A stretch of 64,000 bases of DNA from Lycocorax pyrrhopterus obiensis (GCA_014706295.1 JACSVZ010000022.1:7706830-7770829), one strand, 5' to 3'. Counted from the stretch's first letter, positions 38,378 through 50,089 are shown. Numbers and translations are program-made. Notes: generated by a model not told the origin, from the sequence alone.

Positions 38378-41300
38378 AAGTTTAGACTAATTATTTCACT
38401 GATATGTTCTGACTACTTTTAAATTTCAAATTCCTACTTTTTCACCCAGTATTAGGATGGGAAAACTCTGAACTGAGAAGTGCTTGTGGATAGGAAAAAC
38501 AGTTTCCTGCCCAGCTCTCTTGGCAAACCACTATGTTTCTGTTTGCTGCTGAAACTTGAAAAAGCAACAGGCAATGGCTGGATCAGAGCTGTTCTTCCAG
38601 TGAGTGAGAAATTCTCCCAGGATACAGATTTGTTCAGTAGTGTGTTCATGGCCATGGGAATGTTTTGAAAGGTGAGGTTTCTCTAATAACTCCTGTGGCT
38701 TCTTCACCGTGGGAAGGTAAGGGAGCGATAAACATGCCCTCTAAGTCGCTTTCCACACTTGTGTTTGCTCTTCTGTTGGAAGAAAACATTTGTCTGACTG
38801 ATTTTCAAGTGGGAAATGGCTGTACCATTGCAGCCACGCAGTGTGGCTGTGGAGACTTGCACGGGGGTTTTGGGTACTCCCCATCTTCCATGATGTCTTT
38901 GCCTTCTTTCCCCTGTGAGGAAGAATTCCCATAAAAAATGCAGATCCAAAACCATACCAAATCACCTTTTCTGACTAAGGCTAGAGGACCTATGGAAAAG
39001 TGTGTTCAGAGGAGGTGACCTCAAACCAGAATTCTATCTCCACTCTGCAGAAGAAAGCTGAATTTGGGTGTCTGGATTTGGTGCTGTTGAAATAATCAAC
39101 AAAGTGATTATTTCTAACTCCAGAGTTACTTTGGAACCAAACTCAAATGGCTCTGTTCCTTGCCCTGAAATGACCAAATGAGGATGTTCTCTGCACTTAC
39201 CCACTCCTCACTAGTACAGCACCCACACATTTCACAACTCCCACCAGGGAAAGCAGAGCAAGACCTTGTCACATGCCTGGAGGTTTGATGCAACGTCTAC
39301 CAAAACAGGGAGTAAAGGCAATGGCCACAGTCATCATGGGAAAGGAATATCTAAACGTGACAAAAGCAATAAAATAGTTCTTTTCAGAGAGGAAGAAACA
39401 ATATTGGGGCAGAGCAGGAAAGGAAAGGTCAACACAGACCCTTGAGGTCTCTAGTCTCCCTGAAGAAACTGAAGGGACAAGGCTCTCCCCCCTGATCCGG
39501 GAAGATCTCTCCTTCTTGAGGAGACCTTTGACCTAATGCCAAACCCCTCCAGAACCCAGTGTTCAGATATCCAGAGTTCTGATTCAGGGCTTGATCCTCA
39601 GGTTTTAAGTCACTTGCACAAGACACAATTCTGATCTGTTTATTTGCAGACCAGGGCTGGAAACACACATTCCCTCTGATGAGGGTGCTCTAAGCCATTT
39701 CGCCTTCTCAGGACACTTGGAAGAGGTGGATCTGAGCAGCACATAGAATCCTGGGTGAGGAAGGGCTTCCTTCATCAAATGGAGCGTGACACCAACCTGG
39801 CTGCCTGGAAATCAGGGCCAGTTCCCATCTGACAGCCGATCTTATCAGCAGAGCCCTGCCAGGAGATGAAAGAACTCAGCGCGTTAGCAGGTGGTTTAAT
39901 TCCTCATTCCCCAGAACCAGCTCATGAGCACGCCTTTGTTCTCCTCTGCCCCCACAAGTGCATGGAGGATCAATCCCAGAAATGTTTAGAATTAAGAGGG
40001 GACTTATTTTTTCTCTCTTGCCATCCCAGGCTTTCAGACCGGGGGGGAAAGGAAGGAGGGATGCAGGGTGTCAACAACAATAAGCAGGAGGGGAAAAGAT
40101 GCCTGGCACTGGGAGAGTTCAGTCTGGGACAGTTTGATCTCTCCCAGAGCACTCTCAGTGCTTGAAGATCACTGCTTTTGACACGTTTCTCCGGCTGCTG
40201 AATGAGAGGATTTACTTGGGTGAAATTTAGGCCCGAGGGGAACATGAAAATCATATTCATAATTTGAAGTGACATGTGATTCAGGATTAAAAAGCTGGCT
40301 GGCAGAGAAAAGAGCTGAGGTTATCCTTTTGAGCTGTGCTAATGCAGAAAACTGTGTTTTTAATCCTGTTTTAAAAAGGCCTAGAAGGTTTCCAGCTGGG
40401 GCAGTTAGAATATAAAGGAGCAGTAAAGATGAGGAATCCCTTTTTCAAAAGGAGGGGGCAAAAACCCAAAACAACAACAAAAGATCAAGTTCTGCTTTTG
40501 TTTTTCTCTGATAGCAAGTGGCTGAAATCTAATACAGGAGATTTTTTTACCTACCCTTCCTTTGTCTGACTCTTTAAAACACCACCAGCAGCAAGAGTGA
40601 TCAGTGGGACAAGGCAGAAGTGACTGCTAAAGGTGACACTGGTGCTAGGAGGAAGGCTCCTAGGGGCTGGGATTGCAGTTTCCCTCAATTTGTGCATTTC
40701 TCTGGGGAATTGAGGATCCAGAGCAGCTTCTCCCTTTCTGTCACTTCCTACAAGCCCCCTGTCCCTTGCATTGAGCACAGAGCAGAAAGGTGTCCCCAGC
40801 CCCACTGGGTTTAGGGTTGTGTAATTAATCTCTGCTCCTTTTCTTGTCACTGTTCCCAAGAGCCTCTTAATTGTAACACAAGAGTGAGCTGACATCACTG
40901 CTTATTGTTCTTACTATACTAATTTCAAGGTTTTGGTTGATCTTCCTCTAGATCCTTGTTTGTATTTTTCTCTACCATTATTGTCTCTCCTTCTTTCTAT
41001 TCTGATAATATCATTTGACTTTGTTCATAGGAGTAATTTTCAGTGTTATGGGGCAAGAACTCACCTTTCAGTACAGATGTTTCTAACACAGTAAATGGAA
41101 GTTCATATTCCAATCAGTATCTTAAAACATGACATTTTCAAAGTTAGCAAAATGCTTCCTGAAGTAATGTGCAGGATGAACAGCAAACTGCACATTCATC
41201 AACTGACATGTTGGTTTTTTCCATGTTTACCTCAATAGTTTCTGAAAAATTTAGGTAACTTCTGCTGTAGTTTTTCAAAATTGCATTTCACAAGGGAAAC

Positions 41301-42777
41301 TTCAGGTTTAGTTGAAATACTCTGTTATGATACACTTGAGTCGATTTGCTTGAGATTTTTTGAGGGGCTTTTTATCTTTTACTATTTCACCTAAAGTTCA
41401 TTTCAAAACACAAATTTGAATGAAAGGAAGTGAGAAAGCAAAGTCACTGTGATCCAACAAATGTCACATTATTTTCCTGTTTTTCATGGTGGACTTTCTT
41501 TCTTCTCGAACAAAAAGCCCTTTTTAATTGAAATATTATTTTTTAATGAAAATCAACACTGACAAAAACAAACTTCTGCCCAGCTCTGTTCAAAGTCTGT
41601 CACTGGAACAAATAACACTCAAGTTCCCTGTTCCTAAAGGTACAAGGTATTTCCTACATCTCTTTTCCCCCTCTGGAAAACTTTTCAGCCCAGACAAAAA
41701 GAAATGATCCAAAGCTGGAGGAAGTCAATGAGAGCTCTTCTATGTATTGACTTCAGGTTTGGGGAAAGCTCTGGATCAATAGGGTGCTATTATTAATCTA
41801 ATAACCTATATATAGAATTCAAGTGTGCCATCATATGAGGTGTTTTAATCATCCTGTGGAATTCAGTAGAAGGTTATTCCATTGCATTTTCATGACTGAA
41901 AAGGAACACTTGCTATTTTTATCCCTCGCTCACCCTGTTGAGGCAGTCTGGCTAAGGCAGACACACGGCCTCTCTCTGCAGCATCACCACTGCGTGCTGA
42001 AGTCCCATCATGTAGGCTTGTTCAAATCCTTCTGATAAACAGGAAACTGAAGGGGACAAAAAAGATTAAAGACTGCAGGGGCCTAACCTTAGGATATGAT
42101 CTGGCCTACAAAAAACCTTCCCAAAAGAGAGAGCTTTGTGGGATGCTTCCATGGCTGTTTCCACACTCAGGGAAGGGGGAAACCACACCAGAACCTAAAG
42201 CTCTGTCCCAGCACTGTTTTCACTTGTGAGCTGAACATGCCTGATACTGGAACATTAAGAGACCGTAAACATGAAAGGCAGTGATGCTATTTTTTACTGA
42301 GACACTTTTCAGAGTAGAAGAGCACTTTCAGTGTGACAGATCTGGCTGCAGGCCAGTGGATGACACGATCCTCCGGGGATCTTCGCTACCATTCCTGGGT
42401 ACACTAAGAGTACATCGTGCATATTGTATGTAATCAGGGAAGCAATTTCTCCCTTGGGTTCTTAATAGATTTTCCTGCCTTTACAGCTTCATTGGTAATT
42501 TTTGTTTGTTTTCTTGCTCTGAGTGTTGGCACATCACAAACTGGATGCTTTTGCCAATTGCTATCTGCATCGCTGTCTCCAAAAGGCACCATTTTGGGCG
42601 ACTGAAGTGAGATGCCTGATTAAGTTGTACAGTTTGTTTCTGTGCCAGAGAAGGATGGAGTGGTACTGCACAGGGCTGCATTGACTAAGGAGATCTTGCT
42701 GGAGGTGCTCAGCCAGCAAGGTGTAGCTGTAAATGCTGTTTGGAGCTCTGTGGAGGAAGTGCCCTCTCCCAGTCTGG
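38378..42777. other. Unique non-coding DNA
   Basis: No gene, and no repeat apart from isolated short A-rich runs. The longest frame is 116 codons on minus at the right edge (42,561-42,911). The 41.0-41.6 kb part is AT-rich with many AAATTT-like words. One weak regulatory candidate (40.16-40.40 kb) is listed separately. Confidence 0.72.
40160..40400. promoter_or_regulatory. Candidate conserved non-coding block
   Basis: Unique sequence with TTTGACACGTTTCTCCGGCTGC, GAAATTTAGGCCCGAGGGG, AAATCATATTCATAATTTG and GACATGTGATTCAGG (a CATGTG E-box), then GCTGTGCTAATGCAG. CpGs are kept in several places and there is no simple repeat. The regulatory reading is a pattern judgement only. Confidence 0.24.
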
Positions 42778-42908
42778 ATGTGTAATTGATCGCCTGCCTG
42801 TACCATCACCACAGCTGTGGTCACAATTACAGTAATTACATGGGCAAATACGTGTGCAATTACATGTTCCCAGTTCTGGAAATCTGGGCACAGGTAATTG
42901 CCAAAGAC
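42778..42908. promoter_or_regulatory. Candidate enhancer: homeodomain-type sites around a RUNX/E-box palindrome
   Basis: This 130-bp stretch has TGTAATTGAT (42,781), CACAATTACAGTAATTACAT (42,822-42,841), GCAATTACAT (42,856-42,865) and GGTAATTGCC (42,893-42,902), so five or six AATTA/TAATT cores, the binding words of homeodomain proteins. Next to them is a perfect 14-base palindrome, ACCACAGCTGTGGT (42,808-42,821): an E-box CAGCTG flanked by two outward-facing RUNX words (ACCACA / TGTGGT). The surroundings are ordinary unique sequence without repeats. That these sites are bound, or that the block is an enhancer, is inference from motif density alone. The target gene cannot be named because no gene lies in the window. 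Confidence 0.35.
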
Positions 42909-43167
42909 CACAGGGAGACTCTGCTCAGGAGAGGAGACGCAGCATCACCCCCGGGCTGGGCTGGAGGATGCGCTCATCTCCTGCCTGGTGCCTCATGTTT
43001 CCCATCTCCTCATTGACTGTCTTGGAGGAAAGTAGGGTGGATCCCGTCCTGAGCACCTCCTCTTGGCCTTGCATACCTAGCCTGAGTTTCTGAATTGTCT
43101 TGTGAAATCCCAAACGAAGAGGAGGCCAGCCTCCTTTGGATATCATTGGATCTGCATGGGGAGCGCG

Positions 43168-43177
43168 CTATAAATAG
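43168..43177 (+). promoter_or_regulatory. Perfect MEF2-type / TATA-like word
   Basis: CTATAAATAG fits the MEF2 consensus YTAWWWWTAR exactly and also contains a TATA-box-like TATAAATA. It directly follows GAGCGCG. A core-promoter role is possible but no initiator, exon or CpG island follows it. A second exact copy occurs at 47,936-47,945. Confidence 0.25.
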
Positions 43178-43359
43178 CATCACCACCCGTTATCAACTGC
43201 ATTCCTTGAGAAACCCAAAGGCAAATGAGATCATCTTTTTTGCAGGAAAAAAGTCCTAGGCCTATTTGCAGAGCATTTCTCTAGGTTACTCTGCTAACAT
43301 AATTATTTAACAGCCGCCATTTCTCTTTGTGTACAAGAGTTGACTTTTTGTCTGTCAGC

Positions 43360-44380
43360 TTCCAAAATGAGCTTGTAAATCTAATTCTAAAATATAAGAT
43401 GTATCCAAAATTATCTCAAAATAGAAAAAAAATGCCAAATTAGAAGCTTAATAAAAGTCAAATATAAGATATTTAAAGACAATATTTTGTGAAATATACT
43501 CACAAGTCCATAGTTAAAAATAAAATTAACATTATTTCTTTTATTCTATCATTAACACAAAAGTTTATAAAAATTGCATTAAGCGTAATTTAAAAATCCA
43601 TCCTATATTGTGCTTCTATTTCAGTTCAGAGTGTAATCATGCAATCATTGCAAAAAAATTCACACAAACGCACACACACTCAGAATTACTGGTTTATTTG
43701 AAAACAACCATGAGTCTGTTTGTCTGTAGATTATTTTAAGTGTCCATGGTGATCAGAGTGCAATAAAGCATAATAAAAGACCAGTGAAAAATGATGAAAT
43801 AAAAACCACTCTGCTTTTATAAGTAGACTGTTATGAGAGAGACCATTTTCTCTGAATATATAATTTTTATTCTGTCTCTTTAATTTACATGAATAATTAA
43901 AATAGATTCAAGCAATCCTATGCTCCCATGGTTTTTCGGGATTAGAAGAAAACGTACTATAAGAAAAGACTAATGAATGAATTGCAGCAAATCATAGCAG
44001 GGAGCCTGATTAAGGGTAAATGACTGATCTGAGTTTCAAACAAATATTGAATGAAATACCTTCATATCAATTGATTTTTTCATCCCAAATTTCAAATTAT
44101 AAAAAATATCTAACTTAAATCTACAATCATGAGAAAGAATAAGAGGGATAAATGTCCTATAAATTCAGATTTAAATCCTAATAGTTGAGCTCAGCTTTCA
44201 AAGCCAATTATTGTTTCAAAGTGAATGTTTTTAAGCAAGATTAGCTGTTTGCTGTGCGCTTCATGAAATATCTTGCACAGATAGCTAAAAGTGTAGCAAT
44301 ATGTGTTACATGCACATGTATAGGATTTAATTAGACTAACAAATTGGTATTTCATGTGGCCATGAGCCATCAGGTATTGT
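43360..44380. promoter_or_regulatory. Candidate conserved non-coding block, AT-rich, no repeats recognised
   Basis: About 1 kb of strongly AT-rich DNA with many TAAT/ATTA words (ATGAATAATTAAAATAGATT near 43,889; CTGATTAAGGGTAAATGACT near 44,006; ATCAATTGATTTTTTCATCC near 44,068) and almost no simple-repeat character apart from a short CA run at 43,661. It lacks long open frames on either strand. Such repeat-free AT-rich stretches rich in homeodomain-like words are typical of deeply conserved non-coding elements near developmental genes, but I cannot measure conservation. A matrix-attachment type AT-rich segment is the main alternative. Confidence 0.32.
43661..43680. repeat. Short CA-rich repeat
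   Basis: CACACAAACGCACACACACT is an impure CA run inside the AT-rich block of 43.4-44.4 kb. Confidence 0.8.
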
Positions 44381-46708
44381 AGTCTAATTGGAGACTTTCA
44401 GTAAAATATTTTCCTCATTTTGGTTGTTTCTCTGTCTCCCCGTGTCAGTCTGGCCAGCAGCACGAGGGAAGCTTTTACATCTCCTTCTGGGCTGCAGGGA
44501 TAACCTACAGACAGCTTTTGCAGAGGGGCAGAATGTGAAATAACTGGAAAGAAGCTCTTTTGTAGGAGATGCTGCTGGGGCATGGAATCCCACCAGTGTT
44601 GCCTAAGGTTGGACGACTTGGGCTCCATCTCTCCAGAACCTGGGGTGTGCCAGCCTGAGTGCCTCCATCTCACCTCATTTACAGACCCCTCTCCAAGCTT
44701 CAGGAAGTCTACACATCCCCTGGAGAAGTGTTGTCCAAAGAGGCTTTTCTCCACCTATTTCAGGATGGGAAGGGTCACGCTTTGGAAGTGTTCACCCCTC
44801 CTCTTTCACGTTTGCATAGGGGAATAGCTGTGACAAAATTTTAATAACCTGTAGGCTGTGAAGTCAGGGCAGGTGAGTCCCAGCCTGGGGCCAGTCCTGT
44901 CCCTCTCTGGAGGGAGCTGAAGCAGCAGCCAGGCTCCTCAGCAGACACCAGCCACGGGGCCATATCCATGCCAGAACCAGGCCTGGCTTTCTGGGACACG
45001 GCTGCTCTGGGAGCTCTGAGTCCCAAGCTGAGCCCTGGAGGCACCAGCACAGCTCCACGTACAATCAAGGTTCATATTTTGCAGCACGTTATCCTTTTTG
45101 GACTTGGAAAAGTGAAGCATGTCCGTTGCAGGCAGAGTAGGAATTATGATGAGCTTTTCCCAGCTGGACTTCTTGTAATCGTCGCAGGGATAAAGAGATT
45201 CTCGAGACTCCAGATCTTTTCCTGTCAGGCTCTAAGCCTGTCTCCAGCTCTTTTGAGCTTGTCAGGGGTTTTATTTACAAGATTCAGCTAAAAGTCTGTC
45301 CTGCTAGACTAAGCCAGGCTGTTTCTGCTTGCTCCCTAATCTCCAGGCTTCCTCCCTCTGCATGTTAAGGAACACTTAGTTTGTTTAAGGCCTGAGGCAG
45401 GCATAATTACAAAATTTAGGCAGAATCCTGAACTGACCCCAAAGGTCTTCCTACTCAGACAGAAATCATTTGTCATAATGAGCCTACTCATAACCTGCTG
45501 ACCCTTGGAGCTCAATTAATTTCACGCTGGAGAAGTGCTCACAGCCTCTGGACCCTGCTGCCGGAGGGATTTGCACAGTGGTGTCTCCCACTCACACAAG
45601 CCAATGTGGACAAATGGGCTTAGAAATGTCTCCAGAGAGGACAGAGAACAGTGACAGGGCATTGTTTATAAAGCAGGGTGGTAAAATGAGGTATTTCAGT
45701 GTTTGGTTGCAGAGTAAATGCGTAATCCTTAGAATAATAAATTAAATATGCAGAAAGGCATAGCTAGGCTTGTGGGTTAATTTTGCATCCCTTAAAACTT
45801 TTTAAGAGACACTCATCTCTATCTAAGAGAGAAGTGGGCATTAAATGGGCCTGATTTGCCAGCCTGCTGCAGCAGCTCTGCTCCAGAGAACGCTGCCCTG
45901 CCAGCTCTGCCAGGCACAGCTCTGGGACAGGGGATGGAGACAACATCAATGATCTGCAGTGGAAATAACAAGCTTGGGCAGAACACTGAAGCAAAATGTC
46001 CATCCTGCCTCCCATAGGCACAGCTGGGGGTTTCTACATCACACTGCACTGAGTCAGGCCAACCCAGAACACATTTTGGGGTCAGACCTTTACTAGCTGA
46101 ACTGCCTGGACTTGAACTCTTGGTCTTTCTCAGCTACTGGCATAACCTCTGGATTTTTGTATACTTTTGCCTAAATAATACACAAATTACGGCAAAAATT
46201 GAGCTTTAATCTGAATATTTTTATGTATGTTATCTGGTCTTTGTCATCTCAAATACTTCAAAGGAATGTCTGTGCAGTTCAGCAAATGAAGTTATAAACT
46301 GGCTAAACTACCTAAAATTATCTGTCTCATGCAAACTGGGTGTGGGGATGACAGGGAACAGATGAGAAGGCAGTCGAGAGCACTTGGATCAGTGGATACA
46401 GAGTCAGATCCTGGAGCCAGCTGGTTTTTGGTTATAGGAGAGGGTTGCACTGGACCCACCTGTGTTGGAATAGATGTTCCTAGCCAGAATAATAAAAATC
46501 TGGCCTGTACCATCTCTTGGCATGGTCCAGCCAGCCTATTTAATTAAGATGAAAAGCACAGTAAAGAAGATAATTCAAGAGACATCAGTCATCTTAGACA
46601 ATATGAGGCAGAGATTTTTTGCAACAAATCATTGAACCTGCTTTTGCATTTGCGGGAATGCATGTGGCTGGACTGGATAATCCCAGAGCATCTTTCCAAC
46701 AACCATAA
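44381..46708. other. Unique, mixed-composition non-coding DNA
   Basis: The change from the AT-rich block to GC-richer sequence is sharp near 44.4 kb. Overlapping frames on both strands (for example 118 codons minus, 44,398-44,754, and 107 codons plus, 44,968-45,291) are typical of GC-rich non-coding DNA. Nothing else could be recognised. Confidence 0.7.
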
Positions 46709-46785
46709 CTATTTGCACTTACATAGCACCTTTTGGCCATGGATCCCAGCATCTATAAATCTGTAAGCTCACAGGTGAGAGCTCA
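46709..46785 (-). repeat. CORE-SINE/MIR- or L2-type tail fragment
   Basis: The plus strand TATTTGCACTTACATAGCACC followed by TTTTGGCCATGGATCCCAGC and TCTATAAATCTGTAAGCTCACAGGTGAG follows the widespread 'CATTTACATAGCACCTTTCATCCAAGGATCCCAAAGCGCTTTACA' tail and its 'CCTCACAACA...GTGAGG' continuation. Only the tail and a short piece of the body are present, with a small deletion. SINEs and their partner LINEs share this tail, so the sequence alone cannot say whether it is a SINE or an L2-type LINE end. Confidence 0.45.
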
Positions 46786-47476
46786 GTAGTGAATTTGAGA
46801 GCAGTGTGATAAATTGTGTTTATTATGCACTTTCCTTATACGGCGCTCATAATAGATTTTCACTAGAAGTGACTCCTGGACTGTGTAAACCCTGTGTGAG
46901 CTCAGCTGCTCCATCTGAAGCAGCCAGAAATCTGTCTTAAGGAAATCCCCAGATGGCACAAAATTGGCATTCCCTGTTCTTTGCCACACATCCTTTTGGC
47001 ACAGGAGGCAGTCAGGGGGTGAAGCCCAGTGCACAGTGGTTCCGTGGCAGTCGGTAGCTGCAATCACTTTCTTTAGGTAACGCAGTCACACTTCTCTGAG
47101 TTATGTAAGAATGGACTTTGGATGCTGCTGGGTCAGACCTTCTGAGAGCAGGAAAGTGGTAGGGAATTGCCTCTCCTTCCTGTTCTTCCCATTTTGCCTT
47201 AAGAATAGGCTCACCATTTAGGACAGACCCCCCCAGAGTTATACACAGCCTATTAAACAGGGAAAGTGTGCAGGAGCTCCAGCACATCCCCCTCTCCCTG
47301 GCTCAATAATGCCTATTGTTTAGATTGTTTAACTGATGATCCAATTTTCCCCTGCTTTTTGTCACAGTCTGACAACATACAGAAACCGCTTTTCCCCCAA
47401 ACTGTTGTCTCAAGTGTTTTCCCTCCTGCGGATCATAGAAGATAAAAATAATGCACGTTGAGTGTGTGGAAGTCTG

Positions 47477-47489
47477 TATATATATATAT
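47477..47489. repeat. Short TA dinucleotide run
   Basis: Thirteen bases of alternating T and A, just left of the candidate conserved block beginning near 47.49 kb. Confidence 0.8.
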
Positions 47490-48110
47490 GATACACGATT
47501 GCTGAGCATTTATGACATTAATCTTCACTCACAAAGACAGAAGAGATAACTCATAAGTTATCCCTCTGCTCAACCATGAATACAAATGTCAGGCTCCTAA
47601 TGGAGATGTTGTCTAATGAAATATCGCGAATTATTGAATCTCCCGAGCCATGTGCAAATTTCATTTCTTCTTCCCTTTTGGGTTCAGATTGGGTGTTTTT
47701 GAGGTGATGTTATCAATGCTGTAAAGAGCAGATGAAAAGGTTCTCTAAGTAGCATTAAAGATCTAATCTGCGTAGTGTGGGATGCCTGGGGGGATGCTGG
47801 CTGCCCACTCCCATGGCAGCCATAATTAAATGCATTTCAAATTTACATTAAAAACTAATATTTTGGAAACCTCTTGCTTTGAGGATCCAATTGAAAGGTG
47901 AAGCTAAAGAAGGCTATAAGAAACAACAGCACATTCTATAAATAGCAGTGGTGTAATTAAATCAATGTAAAGCAGATCAAGTTACTTTGGTGCCAACTCA
48001 ACACACTTAAAATGGTTTAAGCGTTGTTTAAATAGGTTTAGCTTCATTTAGTAAATTAGTATAGGCAAGCCAAAAATTTTTGTAATTTGCTATTGCTTCT
48101 GGTCTCATCA
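47490..48110. promoter_or_regulatory. Candidate conserved non-coding block
   Basis: About 600 bp with complex, repeat-free sequence and dense regulatory-looking words. These include ATAACTCATAAGTTAT near 47,548, TCTAATGAAATATCGCGAATTATTG near 47,611 (two close CpGs in AT-rich context), ATGTGCAAATTTCAT near 47,650 (octamer-like), CCATAATTAAATGCATTTCAAAT near 47,819, and CTATAAATAG at 47,936-47,945 (fits the MEF2 consensus YTAWWWWTAR). GTGGTGTAATTAAATCAATG follows at 47,950. There is no open frame of note. Retained CpGs within AT-rich DNA and the lack of simple repeats are what I would expect of a conserved element; this remains inference. Confidence 0.35.
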
Positions 48111-48914
48111 GCTTGTATGTCACACTGGCTTATATCCTCTTCAGGACACACTTCCAGATGTGCAACTTAGATCCTTATTCTCCCTTTCTGCTTTGGCCTG
48201 CAGGAGGGGTGGGATTCGTGAGCTGTACATTTGGCTTGTTCCAGAGAGAAAGCTTGTTCAGAAGTGGTGCTGTGTCTAAAGGCAGCACCTTGGAAACCTC
48301 GGTGAATGTTCTTAGGAAAACTTCCACAGTTTTCCTAGAAGGTCCCAGCTCAGATCAGCAGTTGTCACCAGCAGTAGTCCAGTCTGCTCACTGACCTGCT
48401 CCTGGTTTACTCCCAGGCCCACTTCAGCCTAAATTGCATCTGTTCATGCTGCTGAGATCAGAGGTTTCTGCCACTCTGACCCATTTGAACTGATAGAAGT
48501 CCAAATGCCTTCCCACAGCCATCTCTGCTCGCAGATCTGAGGTGGTAGAAACCACATCAGAAGCTGTGGGTGCTGGTACACAGAGTTTCTTTGCTCAGTT
48601 TAACCTATTGCTTTTATTTATCTGCTGGAGAAACACATCATTTCATTTTGCTGGATCCCATCATCTCCTGCAGGGCTGATCTCTTACTTGGAGTGGAGAA
48701 TTGGAACTTGCTGCAACCCAATCACTGTGCAGGATGCCTCAGTAGGTGTAAAACCTGTGCCAGATAATCCTGAAGACTCAGCTTCATCTTTGCAAGCTAC
48801 AAATAACCAAGAGATGATGGTTCAGAGGGCTGAGAAGCTCCCAAGGAGTATTTAGGGAGAGTAATCCCTCCAGCCCACCAACACCTTATGCAATAGTTGT
48901 GCTGATACCATCGT

Positions 48915-49065
48915 GCTCACCCTCGCATTTGCCCCGTGATGTAGAGATCTGTTATTATCCCCACTTACAGCTGCAGCACAAAGGATGAGGGGAGAATAAA
49001 TGACTTGCCAGAAGGCAGATGGGGAGTCTATGGCACAGAAGATTATAGGAGCCAGGTGACCTGTG
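48915..49065 (-). repeat. MIR / CORE-SINE-like fossil, minus orientation
   Basis: The plus strand reads like the reverse complement of MIR. The anchors are GTAGAGATCTGTTATTATCCCCACTTACAG ('GTAGGTACTATTATTATCCCCATTTTACAG'), then GATGAGGGGAGAATAAATGACTTGCCAGAAGG ('GAGGCACAGAGAGGTTAAGTAACTTGCCCAAGG'), then TGGCACAGAAGATTATAGGAGCCAGGTGACC ('GTGGCAGAGCCGGGATTCGAACCCAGG'). The TTATTATCCCCA and ATGACTTGCC words are especially typical. Similarity fades beyond 49,065, where the tRNA-like head would start. A minus-strand frame of 111 codons crosses it and is not a gene. Confidence 0.66.
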
Positions 49066-49707
49066 TCTTGGCTTGGCTCTATGCCCAGAAAATCTCCTTT
49101 TCTTCCTGTAGTTATTGTGCCTTCCTTCTGCAAAATGGAAACCTCTATTGAAATCTCCAGCCCTTTAAGGCTACAAAAAAATATCATCTAATTCCCAGGT
49201 TTGAAAAAAATACGAAGGAGCCCTTACTTAGCCTGTAGGCCTGGCCATGCTGCATGGTTATTCTATATATAAGAAATGACCCAGCATGAGTAATGCCTGC
49301 ATTGTGATGTGGCACAATTTTGGCCAGAACATTCCCACTGGCCTCTCTTTTTCCATTGCCGTGAGTCATCTCGGTGTTGTACACCCAGAACACTGATGGT
49401 GTCAGTGGGTGCTGATCCCAATTATCTGGAGAAACCTGACAGATGAGGCACAGCGTTTGTGTACGGGATTGCCCCCGTGGCACTGCCACTCCCTGCTGCA
49501 GGAATGTTCAGTGGCAGAGCCCTGCAACACTCGGCGTGAGCTCCAGCACATCCTCATCATCATCCACTGACACAGGGGCTGCACTGGGTTGTTAAATTCC
49601 TTAAGTATTTATTGGAGCCAGCAGCGCCTGAGGCTCCATCCCCCCCTTCCACATACCTAGCTGAAAATTACTGCCAGCCTTTGCCACTGACCCTTGCAGG
49701 AAGCATT

Positions 49708-49782
49708 GAACCGATCCCCCCTGACAAACTCGGAGCAATGGCTCAGCCTCGCCGGGTGACCCGCGGTGAGGTCGGCCTGACA
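49708..49782. other. Small CpG cluster
   Basis: About eight CpGs lie within 75 bases (in ACCGATC, CTCGGAG, CTCGCCGGG, CCCGCGG, GTCGGCC), including a CCGCGG word, in DNA that is otherwise CpG-poor. It is far too short for a CpG island. It may mark a recently unmethylated or constrained spot, or be chance. Confidence 0.5.
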
Positions 49783-50089
49783 CTGGAGGCAAGGATTGAT
49801 TGCAGGTAGCAGGTGAGACCCTTTCACTTGGCTGCCCCTGGGACGTGGCCAAGCACCCTGTGCTGCAGGCAAGACACACCGTGCATGGGGATGGCAGCCC
49901 CAGATGCTTTTACTAGGGCTGCCTGGCCACTCATTATCTTTTTAGGCTTATAATTGCTGGGTGTGTTGGTGCTTTTCCTTGAGCGCAGCTACTGGGGAGA
50001 AGCAGAATTGTTTCGTGCTTCCCTGGGCAAAAATGGAAATGAGCAGGATCTCTCCCATCTCTTGCCTTTTCATCCTCCTCCTCCCTGAC

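Noticed and set aside
39738..39790. ACATAGAATCCTGGGTGAGGAAGGG resembling a CR1 start
   Set aside because: Only one octamer-like word, and the sequence that follows does not match CR1.
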